A stretch of DNA of 64,000 bases from Streptomyces sp. CB01373 (GCF_002803075.1 NZ_NNBK01000012.1:372001-436000), one strand, 5' to 3'. Positions 1 through 8,280 are shown, numbered from the stretch's first letter. Program-made: numbers and translations. The notes: generated from the sequence alone by a model not told the origin.

Positions 1-1
1 C

Positions 2-67
2 GCCTACGCCCGGTCGCTGGGCAAGCCCGTGCGGTTCACGCACCCCGAAGTCGACCCTGGCGCCTGA
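2..67 (+). CDS. C-terminal end of an unidentified protein (5' end outside window)
   Basis: An open frame enters from the left edge and ends at TGA 65-67, giving the last 21 residues of a protein (ending GKPVRFTHPEVDPGA). The frame shows Streptomyces-like codon use. The tail resembles small phage/plasmid-borne nucleoside deoxyribosyltransferase-like proteins, which often end in a KPVR-THPEV type tail, but that rests on memory of the family and 21 residues cannot prove it. Confidence 0.45.
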   Translation, partial: AYARSLGKPVRFTHPEVDPGA

Positions 68-632
68 CCGCCGGCCGCCACCTCGACAACCAGGACCGCC
101 AGCACGCCACCTGACCGTCTCGCGGTGGCTTCGGCCGCCGCCCACCCCACACCCTCCGCAGGCATCCCTTGGAATTGATCATCTACTAGAGCGGGTCGGC
201 CCCTGTGCCCAGACGGCGGCGGCCTGGCGACCGCGTCACCACCTGCCCCTCATTCCCGGAGGCAGGTGACTCGGCGGCAGCCCGTTCCGCAGCCGTGCGG
301 CCTCGCTCGCGGCTGTCGCCGTTGGGCGACAGCTCCGGCTCGGCGAAGGGTTGGGGGCCGGTGCCCAAGGGGCGGCGGGGGGTGATCACGACCCGAGTCT
401 CGCAGTTCGCCGGACGGTCCAGCAGGACGGATCCAGCCGCATCGCGGCAGCATGGTGTCTGACCATCCGTGTTCACGGTACGAGCAGGCCGGTACGCGCG
501 CAGGGCCTGGAGCACGAGCGGCGGGGTCACGGCAGACTCCCGGGTGAGGGCGCGGCGATCGCGCCGCGCGGCAGGGCGGAGGATGACAGGCTGGGGGCGC
601 AGGAGCAGTTCCCACAGCGGAGGAGGAGTTCG
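68..632. other. Gene-poor stretch upstream of the P-loop kinase
   Basis: No convincing gene is visible. Open frames exist on both strands because of the GC content, but none has a recognisable motif or a good ribosome binding site. The last bases (619-628, GGAGGAGGAG) are the ribosome binding site of the kinase gene. A less GC-rich patch at about 163-190 could hold a promoter, but I see no clear -35/-10 pair. Confidence 0.4.
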
Positions 633-1166
633 GTGGAGGCGGCAGCGTCCGGCGAGTCGCCCCGCGATCAGGAGTCGGGACCGACGGTGTATCTGCTGGT
701 CGGGCTGACCGGGTCGGGTAAGACCACGTACGCACGTCGGCGGCTGGAGTCGGCCGGGGCGGTGCGGCTGTCCGTGGACGAGCGTGTGCACGCCCGGCAC
801 GGCCGCTATGGCGTCGACTACCCGGAGCGGGGCTACTTCTCCTTGGAGGCCCCGGTGGTCGCGGAGGTCCGCGAGGAGCTGGTCGACCTGGTCGCGGCCG
901 GGCGGGACGCGGTGCTGGATCACGGGCTGTGGCTGCGCTCGGCGCGGGAGGAGTGGAAGAAGCTCGTCATCGAGGCGGGGGGTCGGCCGCGGCTGCTGTA
1001 CTTCCCGGTGTCCCGCGAGGAGCTGCTGCGGCGCCTGGAGGAGCGCAACCGGCGTGAGGACGCGAACGCGCTGGCCGTCACCGAGTCGGCGTTGGACGAC
1101 TTCTACGCCCGGTTCGAGCCTCCTCGCGACGAGGGCGAGGAGATCATCGAGCCCGGCTCGTTCTGA
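633..1166 (+). CDS. Predicted P-loop kinase (AAA_33 / zeta-toxin-like)
   Basis: A 177-residue protein starting at GTG 633, behind a strong AGGAGGAG site; the frame is open further upstream but has no better start. It opens with a beta strand and Walker A loop GLTGSGKTT near residue 25, followed by an arginine-rich helix, an acidic SVDERVHARHG segment that would hold the catalytic Asp, and a LYFPVSREELLRRLEERN segment typical of the lid of small P-loop kinases. Family knowledge suggests an ATP-dependent small-molecule kinase or a zeta-toxin relative; no antitoxin-like gene is next to it. The substrate cannot be told from sequence. It sits in degraded mobile DNA, so horizontal origin is likely. 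Confidence 0.8.
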   Translation: MEAAASGESPRDQESGPTVYLLVGLTGSGKTTYARRRLESAGAVRLSVDERVHARHGRYGVDYPERGYFSLEAPVVAEVREELVDLVAAGRDAVLDHGLWLRSAREEWKKLVIEAGGRPRLLYFPVSREELLRRLEERNRREDANALAVTESALDDFYARFEPPRDEGEEIIEPGSF

Positions 1167-1263
1167 CCCGGCGCCGGGGTCGGCGGCCGCCATGTGTCCA
1201 CCAGCCGTGTGGCCTCCGCCGCCCACCAGGCGGGCAGGGTGGCCAGCGAGACGGGCCGGAAGT

Positions 1264-2007
1264 TCAGCCGTGCGGAGTCGACGGCGATCCGGCCGCCGTG
1301 CCGCTCCCTTCTCCGGGTTGGGCAGCATGTCGCGGGCCGCGCGGATGAGGTCCTCGTTGACGACCGTGGGGCGTCCGCCGACCTTGCCGCGGGTCCGTCG
1401 TCATGCCGAACGGCATCGGACTCGCGAGTTCGACTCGAACCCGCGACCACGCCGCTTCCGGGCTCAGTGGACGGACAAGACGGGGAGCGGGCTGGCCAAG
1501 AGGGCGGCGGTAGCGCAACTTGTTGAGAGAGGCGCCGCCGGTGGAGTCCTCCACGGCTACGCCGTCTGCGCCCCAGCCGGCGCCTTCGTAGAACCGCCGG
1601 GCACGTTCGTTGTCTTCCAGGACCCACAAGGTGGCCTGTCTGTAGTCGGCCTGTCCGAGAGCCGCCAACGTGGCCAGCATCAACCGCTTTCCGATCTCCG
1701 TGCCCCAGACCTCGGGCATCGCGTAGAGCGTGCCGATTTCCGCGGTGACAGGGATGTCCTGAGACGGGCCGAAACTTGCGAATCCGATGATCCCGGCCTC
1801 GGTTTCGGCTACCAGCACCCCCGACGACGGCCACCGTGTTTCCGCGATCCGTGTCTTCCACTCGGACTCTTCGCGGCTCGGGTCCATTGCGTCGAGGTAG
1901 TGCTGGGGAACAAGACCGGCAAAGGCCTCCTGCCAGGAGCGCACGTAGACACCGGCGACCGCTGGCGCATCATCAGGCCAGGCCTGTCGAATCCGCATGG
2001 CCGTCAT
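1264..2007 (-). CDS. GNAT N-acetyltransferase with an abnormal C-terminal tail
   Basis: Residues 1-165 form a GNAT fold. They start IRQAWPDDAPAVAGVYVRSW, carry the acetyl-CoA loop region VWGTEIGKRLMLATL and the LWVLEDNERARRFYEGAGW motif of beta5/alpha4. It would transfer an acetyl group from acetyl-CoA to an amine; the substrate is unknown. The domain is complete by about residue 172 (LNKLRYRRPLG), but the frame continues about 75 more residues through the resolvase relic without any fold, so the native stop was probably lost when the 3' end was rearranged. The ATG at 2007 lies 3 nt after the stop of a degraded recombinase on the same strand. Confidence 0.7.
   Translation of the reverse strand: MTAMRIRQAWPDDAPAVAGVYVRSWQEAFAGLVPQHYLDAMDPSREESEWKTRIAETRWPSSGVLVAETEAGIIGFASFGPSQDIPVTAEIGTLYAMPEVWGTEIGKRLMLATLAALGQADYRQATLWVLEDNERARRFYEGAGWGADGVAVEDSTGGASLNKLRYRRPLGQPAPRLVRPLSPEAAWSRVRVELASPMPFGMTTDPRQGRRTPHGRQRGPHPRGPRHAAQPGEGSGTAAGSPSTPHG
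1308..1391 (-). pseudogene. Serine recombinase (resolvase) C-terminal fragment
   Basis: On the minus strand these 28 codons read RGKVGGRPTVVNEDLIRAAR-DMLPNPEK. This is the linker and start of the C-terminal helix-turn-helix of small serine resolvases (GRPTVV-eDLI-aArdmLPNPE). The expected following helices (SITSIAKLLGVS type) are missing, and the catalytic domain upstream is absent. The fragment lies inside the apparent 3' extension of the neighbouring acetyltransferase frame but in a different reading frame. It is a relic of a resolvase or resolvase-encoding transposon. Confidence 0.6.
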
Positions 2008-2010
2008 TCT

Positions 2011-2285
2011 TCAAGTCCCGTCAGCCCGGGCCAAGTTCTTTTCCCGATTGCGTGGTGAGTGCTCGGCTGTCTGTTCCAGCAGTGCCCGCGCCGAGTCCGC
2101 GTAGCGGATGGCGGTCTTCTCGTCGATGTCTTCTGGTGATCAGCAGGTGGGGGTCGGCTGTGTTCGGCCAGCGGCTGCGGCGGTAATCGACGCTCTCGCC
2201 GAGTTCGGTCTGCATCTCGGTGCGGACCTGCTCATCCGTGGGCAACGGGCGGCGGTTGAGGGAGAGCCAGTGCGCAAAGCGGGCC
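2011..2285 (-). pseudogene. Degraded site-specific tyrosine recombinase (C-terminal half)
   Basis: Minus-strand pieces in two frames give SRWPNTADPHLLITR (2120-2180 region) and then TAIRYADSARALLEQTAEH before a TGA at 2011-2013. Both segments belong to the C-terminal part of a common actinobacterial XerD-like recombinase, whose tail reads RRTRWP-TANPHLL... and ends AIRYADSARALLE. The part between them is shortened and frameshifted, and the catalytic core is gone. It is a decayed gene from an earlier element. Confidence 0.7.
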
Positions 2286-2319
2286 GCCGCACGCACCACC
2301 GATCCCCCGATCGCAGCCC

Positions 2320-2663
2320 TGTAGCTGCGGCACCGCCAACGCGCTCGCGCCGAGGACCGCGGCCGCGCCACCCGCGACACCGGCCTGCGCAACCTTCCCC
2401 TGCACGACGCCGCCCAGAACCGCATCTGGCTGGAGATCGTCCAGACCGCCGTCGACCGTCTCCCTTGGATGCCCACGCTCGCCCTCACGGGCGATGCACG
2501 CCGCTGGGAACCCAAACGCCTGCGGCTGCGACTGTTCTCCGCAGCCGCCCACCTCGGCGCCACCGGACGACGCCGGTGGCTCCGTCTGCCCCGGCACCGG
2601 CCCTGGACTCAGGTGATCACCACTGCGTTCGAGCGCCTGCAAGACCTGCCCAGCCCTGGCTGA
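2320..2663 (+). pseudogene. IS1380-family transposase C-terminal remnant
   Basis: The frame ending at TGA 2661-2663 encodes the C terminus of an IS1380-type (DDE group 1) transposase: RARAEDRGRATRDTGLRNLP, then NRIWLEIVQTA, LALTGDARRWEPKRLRLRLF and ITTAFERLQDLPSPG. Just upstream, the expected ALELRHR is interrupted by TAG (reads AL*LRHR). The N-terminal two thirds and both catalytic Asp regions are missing. This is a dead, 5'-truncated copy. Confidence 0.75.
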
Positions 2664-3150
2664 CCAGACATGGCACCTTCCCCGACGAGTCCCCCCTGCC
2701 GGAGCAGTGGAACCCGGCGCCCACCCGGCGCGACAGCCGGGCAGCAGGTATGCCCGCTACCAGCCCTTGGCCGCCCGGATTCCTTGGTGACCCATGGGTG
2801 TGTCGCCCTGTGTTGCTGAGTAGGGCCCAGGCAAGTTGACCCACGGCGGCGCGTGGCCCAACTCCCCGCCGACTGCCTTCGCTCCTGACTACCGCCCAGC
2901 CGCCCGAGCGACGGTGATCACGGACGACGTTCGGAAGGCGCTGCGTAGTCCTGGGCTGTTGTTGTGGCGGGCTCCGGGAGAGCGGGCGAAGCCCTCCTGC
3001 AGTCGCCTGACGCCGCATCAGGAAAGTCGGCAGCATGAGTCCTGAAAAACCTGGGGAAGGCTGCCCTTGCCCGCGACTCGTTGTAGGGTGTCGAAACAGC
3101 CCTTGACCTGCAAAAACGCAGGCAGGGAGCCTATTTGTGGGAGTGCCCCG
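2664..3150. other. Non-coding stretch leading into the panD 5' end
   Basis: I see no gene here. The last 50 bases (about 3101-3150) contain a small hairpin CCTGC-AAAAA-CGCAGG and a GGGAG ribosome binding site directly ahead of the panD-like ATG at 3151. This leader is related to the leader of the intact panD near 25190-25234 (both share a GACCTGCA...GGGAGCC pattern), so it is the native chromosomal panD leader. Confidence 0.5.
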
Positions 3151-3183
3151 ATGTTGCGTACCATGTTCAAATCCAAGATCTAG
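3151..3183 (+). pseudogene. panD: Orphan 5' end of panD, cut off by island integration
   Basis: ATG 3151 with a GGGAG site upstream encodes MLRTMFKSKI and then TAG. These ten residues match the usual start of Streptomyces PanD and align with the first ten residues of the intact panD at 25235 (MLRTLIKSKI). The reading frame stops just past the shared att core. It is the chromosomal start of panD separated from the rest of the gene by about 22 kb. Confidence 0.85.
3167..3180 (+). repeat. attL core, 14-bp direct repeat in panD
   Basis: TCAAATCCAAGATC, identical to 25251-25264. It lies in the remnant panD codons FKSKI. Sequence outside the core differs on the right (TAGCG here, CACCG at the panD copy), as expected for a crossover site. 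Confidence 0.85.
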
Positions 3184-3200
3184 CGTTTGGGTGTTTCCGC

Positions 3201-3277
3201 AGGTCAGAGCCCTGATCGCCGCCTCCAGGTCAGCAAACGGTCAGCATCAGGCCGGACGGTGTCCGGCTTGCTGACCT
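3201..3277. promoter_or_regulatory. Probable integrase arm-binding/operator repeats near attL
   Basis: A cluster of GGTCAG-type words lies between attL and the integrase gene: AGGTCAG at 3201 and 3227, GGTCAG at 3239 and the inverted CTGACCT at 3271. AGGTCAGCAA (3227-3236) and TTGCTGACCT (3268-3277) form a perfect 10-bp inverted repeat that encloses a second perfect hairpin, GCCGGAC-GGT-GTCCGGC (3251-3267). The word GTCAGCATC (3240-3248) recurs at the other island end (25013-25021). This arrangement suits integrase arm sites or an autoregulatory operator. Confidence 0.5.
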
Positions 3278-3334
3278 GCGCCTACGGCAGGGGCTTGCTG
3301 CGCCGCCCGGCGCCCTGCTCGGAAGGCTTGATGC

Positions 3335-4471
3335 GTGGCTCGACAGCTCGCTCGTGGGATGGGGTCCTTCTTCAAGGAGTGCGGTTGTTCCAGGCCGACC
3401 CGTTGCTCGCACCCGTACACGATTCGGTTTCGGGACGCTCTCGGCAAGCAGCGTGAAGAGGCTGGTTTCGGCACGCAGGACGACGCGGTCGAGCGCCTTA
3501 CGCAGATCTATGCGGAGAAAAAGAAGACGGCGCCGTCCGTTGCCGAGGCCCGCCGGGAACTCGGTCAGCAGACGGTCGAGGAATACGCGAAGCAGTGGCG
3601 GCCGCGGCAGCGGAGGATGACGGAGTACTCCACGGGCTGGCACGTCGACAGCTCCATCAACGTGCACATCGTCCCCCGTCTCGGATCAAGGAAGCTGAAC
3701 TCTGTCACGCCGATCGTGGTCGAGCGTTTCCTGGACGAGTTGGAGGCCGATGGGGTGGGCCGCGGAAACCAGGTGAACATCTTCCGCACTCTGAAGGCGA
3801 TCTTGCGGGATGCCTATGGCAAGGGGGCCATGGCGGACGATCCTGTGAAGGGGGTCCAGGAGCCGGAGTACGTCCGCCGGAAGGTGGTCATCCCGCCCCT
3901 CGCCTACGTGAAGAAGGCGCTGACTGCCGCTGACGAGTATCTCGCGCTTGAGATCGTCATGATGGTGGGCTGCGGTTTGCGAAACGGGGAAGCCCGGGCG
4001 GTGAACGTCAACAACGTTGTGGCGGATGACGTCTACCGAGTGCATGAGCAGATCCACTCCAACACGCACAAGCCGGCGAAGCTGAAGCACCGCAAGGCGG
4101 GGGAGTTCCGGGAGGTCCCTCTGCCGCGCTCGGTGCGGGAAGCTATCGAGCGGTACGAGGAGAAGCACGGCACCACGCAGGATGGCTATCTCCTGCGCGG
4201 CCCGAGCGGCTACTACACGGAACCGATGGAACGCCGCCGCGTGCAGAAGCTCTTCAGGAACCTCCCCGTGGAGGACGGTGTCGGCATGTACAGCTTCCGA
4301 CACTACTTTGCCTCAAACGCGCTCGGCCACGGGATACCGATCACCGATGTGGCGGAATGGATGGGGCACAAGTCCATTGAGGAGACGTATCGGACCTACC
4401 GGCACCTGATGCCTGGGAGCATCACCAAGGCGGCCCGCATTTTGGATGACGGCCTTTGGGAGGCGGCTTGA
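3335..4471 (+). CDS. int: Tyrosine integrase of the panD island
   Basis: A 378-residue phage-type integrase. The N-terminal 60 residues form an arm-binding domain rich in Cys/Arg (SFFKECGCSRPTRCSHPYT); a SAM-like core-binding domain follows (about 75-165), then the catalytic domain. Catalytic residues seen are Arg216 in GCGLRNGEARA, Lys in KLKHRK, R322-H323 in YSFRHYFAS, the WMGHKS histidine and Tyr355 in TYRTYRHLMP. The usual first His of HxxR is Tyr319 here. GTG 3335 follows GGAAGG at 3321; an in-frame ATG at 3359 is the alternative. It sits immediately inside attL and is transcribed into the island. It should catalyse recombination between the panD core site and the circular element; an accessory excisionase was not recognised. 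Confidence 0.93.
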   Translation: MARQLARGMGSFFKECGCSRPTRCSHPYTIRFRDALGKQREEAGFGTQDDAVERLTQIYAEKKKTAPSVAEARRELGQQTVEEYAKQWRPRQRRMTEYSTGWHVDSSINVHIVPRLGSRKLNSVTPIVVERFLDELEADGVGRGNQVNIFRTLKAILRDAYGKGAMADDPVKGVQEPEYVRRKVVIPPLAYVKKALTAADEYLALEIVMMVGCGLRNGEARAVNVNNVVADDVYRVHEQIHSNTHKPAKLKHRKAGEFREVPLPRSVREAIERYEEKHGTTQDGYLLRGPSGYYTEPMERRRVQKLFRNLPVEDGVGMYSFRHYFASNALGHGIPITDVAEWMGHKSIEETYRTYRHLMPGSITKAARILDDGLWEAA

Positions 4472-4691
4472 TCCCAGCCTTGCGAAGATCCGCAACACCG
4501 GCTCGTCCGGGCTGGGCGATCTGCAAGGACGTGTGAAGGTGCTGGTCACAGCCACTCGTTGAGGACTGCGACCAGCGAGCTGTTCCGCCCTCAGGTTTCT
4601 GTCCACAGCCAGGAACCGGGCCTGCTCCTCGGGGTAGGTGCCAAGCTCGTCGACGTCGCCCACCTGCCGTCAGGAACGATGGGCTTCACAA

Positions 4692-6053
4692 TCATGCCCC
4701 GGGTGTTGTGGCTGGCGGGGTCGCTGTGAAGAAGGCGTCCAGCACTCTCGTGATGCGGCAGCGCTCTTGGTGCGAGAGCAGCGACGCGTCGAGGTGCTGC
4801 AGCACTTCCTCGCCCAGAGCGGAGGTAAGGACGAGCCAGCGCAGGAACACGCCGAAGGCCGTGCACCGGACGGTGAACAGCTCCTCGTCAGTGATGGGCG
4901 TCTGATCTTCTCCATGGGCGTACCGGGAGCGACGCGCGTAGGCGCGCTTGATCGTTTTGTGCACGGCTAGGCGGTCCTCGTCCCGGGTCCACAACGCGGC
5001 CGACCGCTGGCTGGTCCGGCGCCGGCTGTCGCCGCTGCCGTCGGCGGCCGCGACGGCCTCCATGGCGATCACGTAGTCGAGCAGCACGTCATCTGCTTCA
5101 GACTCATCAACGTAGGTGCCTCCCATGGTGCGCTGCGCGGCCCGCACCAGGCGGTTGGCCGCACTAACCAGTGCTCTGGCAGTCGGGGCAGACCGTCCGT
5201 CCTTGACGGTGCGGGACCGCACCGTGCTGATCATGCCGTGGACTTCGTGCAGAAATGCGGTGAAGCCGGGCACCGCAGATGGTGGAACGTGATAACCGAA
5301 CGCGCGGTGCATCTCGCCCACTTCCTCGCCGGTGTGGTCGAAGTACGGCTCGATGTGTGGCGAGCCAGCACGGAGCTCGCTGTGGCGTCCGGGCTCGACG
5401 CGGAAGTACGCCTCGGGGTGCACACTCTCCTCGGGGTTCCACAGCTGCAGGACCAGCAGCGGGTCAAGGTGCCGACGCTCGGGGCGCTGATCAAGGTCCG
5501 GCAGCCAGGAGCGACCACGCGCGAGGGCCTGGCCGGGCAGGCTCTGCTGCAGGAAGGCCGATCCGCCGAGCGTGTCGGGATCGAGGTCCGGGTTGCGGAT
5601 GAAGCGGTGCATGGACGGCAGGGGCATCAGCTGAGCGAGACTCGTGGCGCTAACGGTCTGCAGCCGATATTCCCCCAGCGTCAGGTCTGCCCCTCGTGGA
5701 AGGTCGATGTCCAGCAGGATCCAGGTCTGTGCCTCGGGCGCCGCAGCCGTGCAGAAGGCTGTGAAGTCCGCCGTCAGGTCGTCCAGGCTCACGAGGGTCC
5801 CGGTGGCAGCGGCCTCGGCCACCTGCTCCAGGCCGTTCATGGTGATCAGTACCTCATCGTCGAGCGCTGACCCGTCCTTGCCGTACAGGTCCGGGCGCCG
5901 GGAGACCGGCGCGAGGCCAGCCACCACCGTACGGACCTGGTCCCAAGCTGGACGTCTGCTCAGCTCTGTGACGGACCACTCTCGGGGCGGCTGCTGACGG
6001 AGATCGTCCAGCCACGCCTGCAGAACACCGCGTACCGGTTCGTGCTCATTCAT
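4692..6053 (-). CDS. ApeA-like HEPN-domain protein (putative anti-phage ribonuclease)
   Basis: A 453-residue protein. The C-terminal part (about 300-430) is helical and carries the HEPN signature R375-S-R-Y-A-H380 (Rx4H, in RSRYAHGED) after a LLDYVIAMEAV helix, matching the Apea-like HEPN class. The N-terminal 250 residues look like a beta-rich domain without recognisable motifs. HEPN proteins of this type are metal-independent RNases; ApeA is a reported single-gene phage defence in which infection activates tRNA or RNA cleavage. The gene stands alone between the integrase and the IS, on the opposite strand, which fits cargo. The start at 6053 has only a weak ribosome binding site. HEPN class is fairly secure; the defence role is inferred. 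Confidence 0.7.
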   Translation of the reverse strand: MNEHEPVRGVLQAWLDDLRQQPPREWSVTELSRRPAWDQVRTVVAGLAPVSRRPDLYGKDGSALDDEVLITMNGLEQVAEAAATGTLVSLDDLTADFTAFCTAAAPEAQTWILLDIDLPRGADLTLGEYRLQTVSATSLAQLMPLPSMHRFIRNPDLDPDTLGGSAFLQQSLPGQALARGRSWLPDLDQRPERRHLDPLLVLQLWNPEESVHPEAYFRVEPGRHSELRAGSPHIEPYFDHTGEEVGEMHRAFGYHVPPSAVPGFTAFLHEVHGMISTVRSRTVKDGRSAPTARALVSAANRLVRAAQRTMGGTYVDESEADDVLLDYVIAMEAVAAADGSGDSRRRTSQRSAALWTRDEDRLAVHKTIKRAYARRSRYAHGEDQTPITDEELFTVRCTAFGVFLRWLVLTSALGEEVLQHLDASLLSHQERCRITRVLDAFFTATPPATTPGA

Positions 6054-6704
6054 GGACCCACGCTAGAGATATGAACGCCGCAGCGGCGAGGCAAATTGAG
6101 CGCAGTGACTACCGGGAGGGCTACCCGCAGCAGCACCGAGACCTGTTGGCCGATATGAGTGAACCGACTCCAGCCGTGTGCCTCATGCCAGCGTCCACCC
6201 ACCGTACGCTCAGCGCACCGTGCGCTGGTCAGTCGCTGGATGTGGGATCGAGCAGAGTCGGCGGAAGTCAGTCCCGTGCCGAGCGTCGCCGGGCAGCACC
6301 GGCGACTCCACCGTGGCCGCTTTGTGGCCTCCAGGGCGCATCGTCGCCATCAGTACCGGGTGCGCTGAGCATCCGGGTCCCGAAACAGCGCCGGGATCAG
6401 CAGCACCTCGCGACGGACCGGGAAGTCACGCCACTCCGCGGTAGCCGCGTGGTGCCACCGATCGCTGTCAGCGCGCCCGCCGGAATCGGCAAGGCCCCAT
6501 TGACCAACACAGATGTAGGACGGGGCGGATCAGAGTGTGTTCGGGGGCCCGGGCGAGGGGAGCGCTGCCCCGCTGTGAGCAGTTCGCGGAACAGACGACG
6601 CTGACCGTCTGGATGGCTCTGACCAGTGCCAATGTGCTGTGTGAAGGGAGACGGGCAACCGTTGGCCCAGATATGGTCCGGATCTTGGGGGCCTGACCGC
6701 GGGC
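6054..6704. other. Non-coding or decayed stretch between HEPN gene and HNH fragment
   Basis: No intact gene with a motif is visible. On the minus strand around 6365-6480 one frame reads AEWRDFPVRREVLLIPALFR, which looks like natural protein sequence but breaks off into stops and frameshifts within about 40 codons. It may be a decayed gene. I do not recognise its family. Confidence 0.35.
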
Positions 6705-7043
6705 TCAGTTGCTCTGCCGTTCCGAGGGCAGAGCCGTGAGGGGTGCGGAATTGCGGCTGATCCAGTGGTGGCGGTGGTGGCGAACGTGGTCGGGATTGAT
6801 GTAGTGCCACTGATGGCGCTTGAGCTTGGCTCCGAGGCGGTCCTTGACTGTGTCGACGACCGTGAGGTCGTTGGTCAGGACGAGTGCTCCGCCGTCAAAG
6901 CGGACGTGGCAGTTCGGGCAGAGGCACAGCAAGTTCTCGGTGAGGTCGGGTCCGCCGTCCTCTTTGGCCCGGATGTGAGCCGCTTCGCTGTAGCGGTGGC
7001 GGGGTGAGGGCAGGACCTGAAGCTTCCCCTTGATGTTGGACAC
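6705..7043 (-). pseudogene. HNH endonuclease fragment, 5' end removed by IS insertion
   Basis: The frame encodes an HNH domain of the SRA/YDG-associated kind: RYSEAAHIR, then GPDLTENLLCLCPNCHVRFD with the CxxC-H pair, and a C-terminal INPDHVRHHRHHW. In this family a long N-terminal domain normally precedes the HNH. Here the frame starts within the end of the IS3-type element (GTG at 7041-7043), so the N-terminal part is missing, and it does not resume on the other side of the IS. The surviving HNH residues are intact but the protein is probably not functional. Confidence 0.7.
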
Positions 7044-7084
7044 CTGGAGACTGGGACGTGAGGTTCCAGAGGAAGTAGTGCCAG

Positions 7085-7390
7085 GTGGGAAACAAGAGCA
7101 ACCGCAGTAGGCGGTACACGGAGGAGTTCAAGCGGGACGCGGTCGCTCTGGTCCGCTCCTCCGGCAGGACCGTCACCGAGGTGGCCCGGGAACTCGGCGT
7201 CAGCGCCGAGGGGCTGCGCAACTGGGTCAGGCAGGACCAGGTCGACCGGGGCCAGGGGGCACCGGGCGAGCTGACGACGGCCGAGCGGGAGGAACTGCGT
7301 CGGCTGCGCAAGTTGGCCCGTGAGCAGGCCGAGACGATCGAGGTGCTGCGAAAAGCGGCGGTCTTCTTCGCGAAGGAGAGCGATCGGTGA
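7085..7390 (+). CDS. IS3-family transposase OrfA
   Basis: 101 residues, GTG start. It contains the N-terminal helix-turn-helix that binds the IS ends (YTEEFKRDAVALVRSSGRTV, then VARELGVSAEGLRNWVRQ) and a leucine-zipper-like C-terminal helix (LRRLRKLAREQAETIEVLRK). Its stop overlaps the orfB start in GTGA at 7387-7390, with orfB in the -1 frame. This matches IS3 elements, which make an OrfAB fusion by -1 frameshifting; no A-rich slippery run is evident here. Confidence 0.9.
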   Translation: MGNKSNRSRRYTEEFKRDAVALVRSSGRTVTEVARELGVSAEGLRNWVRQDQVDRGQGAPGELTTAEREELRRLRKLAREQAETIEVLRKAAVFFAKESDR

Positions 7391-8280
7391 ACGACGTGTA
7401 CGTGTTCATCGAAGCGGAGAAGACCACCCATGGTGTTGCTCTCTTGTGCCGGCTGCTGAAGGTTGCCCGGTCCTCGTTCTACGCCTGGCGGGCCGGCGAG
7501 CCGGCCCGCGCCGCCCGCCGGGCCGCCGACGACGCCCTGGCCCACGAGATCACCGTGCTGCACATCGCCTCCGGACACGCATACGCAGTGCCGCGCATCC
7601 ACGCCGCACTGCGCAGGTCGGGCAGGCGGATCAACCGCAAGCGCGTGGAGCGGATCATGCGTGAGCGCGACATCGCCGGGATCACCCGGCGCAAACGCCG
7701 TTCACTGACCCGCCCGGCGAAGAAGGCGGTGCCCGCTGCGGATCTGATCGGCCGCGACTTCACGGCGAGCGCGCCGGGCGAGAAGCTGGTCGGCGACATC
7801 ACCTTCATCGCCACCGAGGAGGGCTGGCTTTACCTGGCGACCTGGCTGGACCTGGCGACCCGCGAGATCGTCGGCTACTCGATGGCCGACCACCACCGGG
7901 CGTCCCTGGTCGTCGACGCGCTGGCGATGGCCGCCGGCCGCGGTCGGTTCCAGCCGGGCTGCATCGTGCACTCGGATCGCGGCAGTGAGTACACGTCCGA
8001 GGAACTCCGGCGGGAGATAGGCCGGTTGAAGCTGCGGCAGAGCATGGGCCGGACCGGCTCGTGCTTCGATAATGCCGTCGCCGAGTCGTTCTTCGCGGTA
8101 CTGAAGGAAGAGATCGGCACCCGCCGCTGGCCCGACCGAGCCACCGCCCGCGCCGAGATCTTCACCTTTATCGAGACCTTCTACAACCGCAAGCGGCTAC
8201 GGAAGCACCCGCATTGGGGCTACCTGACCCCGCTGGAGATCCGGCAGCGGCACGAGCAAGGACACGCCCTCGCGGCGTAA
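7387..8280 (+). CDS. IS3-family transposase OrfB (DDE integrase core)
   Basis: 297 residues. After an HTH_21-like segment (ASGHAYAVPRIHAALRRSGR) comes an rve catalytic core. The DDE residues are visible: Asp in VGDITFIATEEGWLYLA, Asp in IVHSDRGSEYTS, and Glu in CFDNAVAESFFAVLK. The C terminus (FYNRKRLRKHPHWGYLTPLE) is typical. It catalyses cut and strand transfer for the element. There is no internal stop, so the copy could be active. Confidence 0.92.
   Translation: MNDVYVFIEAEKTTHGVALLCRLLKVARSSFYAWRAGEPARAARRAADDALAHEITVLHIASGHAYAVPRIHAALRRSGRRINRKRVERIMRERDIAGITRRKRRSLTRPAKKAVPAADLIGRDFTASAPGEKLVGDITFIATEEGWLYLATWLDLATREIVGYSMADHHRASLVVDALAMAAGRGRFQPGCIVHSDRGSEYTSEELRREIGRLKLRQSMGRTGSCFDNAVAESFFAVLKEEIGTRRWPDRATARAEIFTFIETFYNRKRLRKHPHWGYLTPLEIRQRHEQGHALAA

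Noticed and set aside
186..1328. 380-residue minus-strand open frame opposite the P-loop kinase
   Set aside because: No motif beyond the short resolvase piece; it is mainly the antisense of the kinase gene, which has a good ribosome binding site and Walker A.
1405..1450. tRNA-like TTCGA word (GGTTCGAGTC on the minus strand)
   Set aside because: No acceptor, D or anticodon arm can be built around it.
2836..3045. Short plus-strand open frame
   Set aside because: No ribosome binding site or recognisable protein; probably chance.
6071..6604. 177-residue plus-strand frame downstream of the HEPN gene start
   Set aside because: No motif, Ser/Pro/Arg-rich composition of a non-coding frame and no ribosome binding site.
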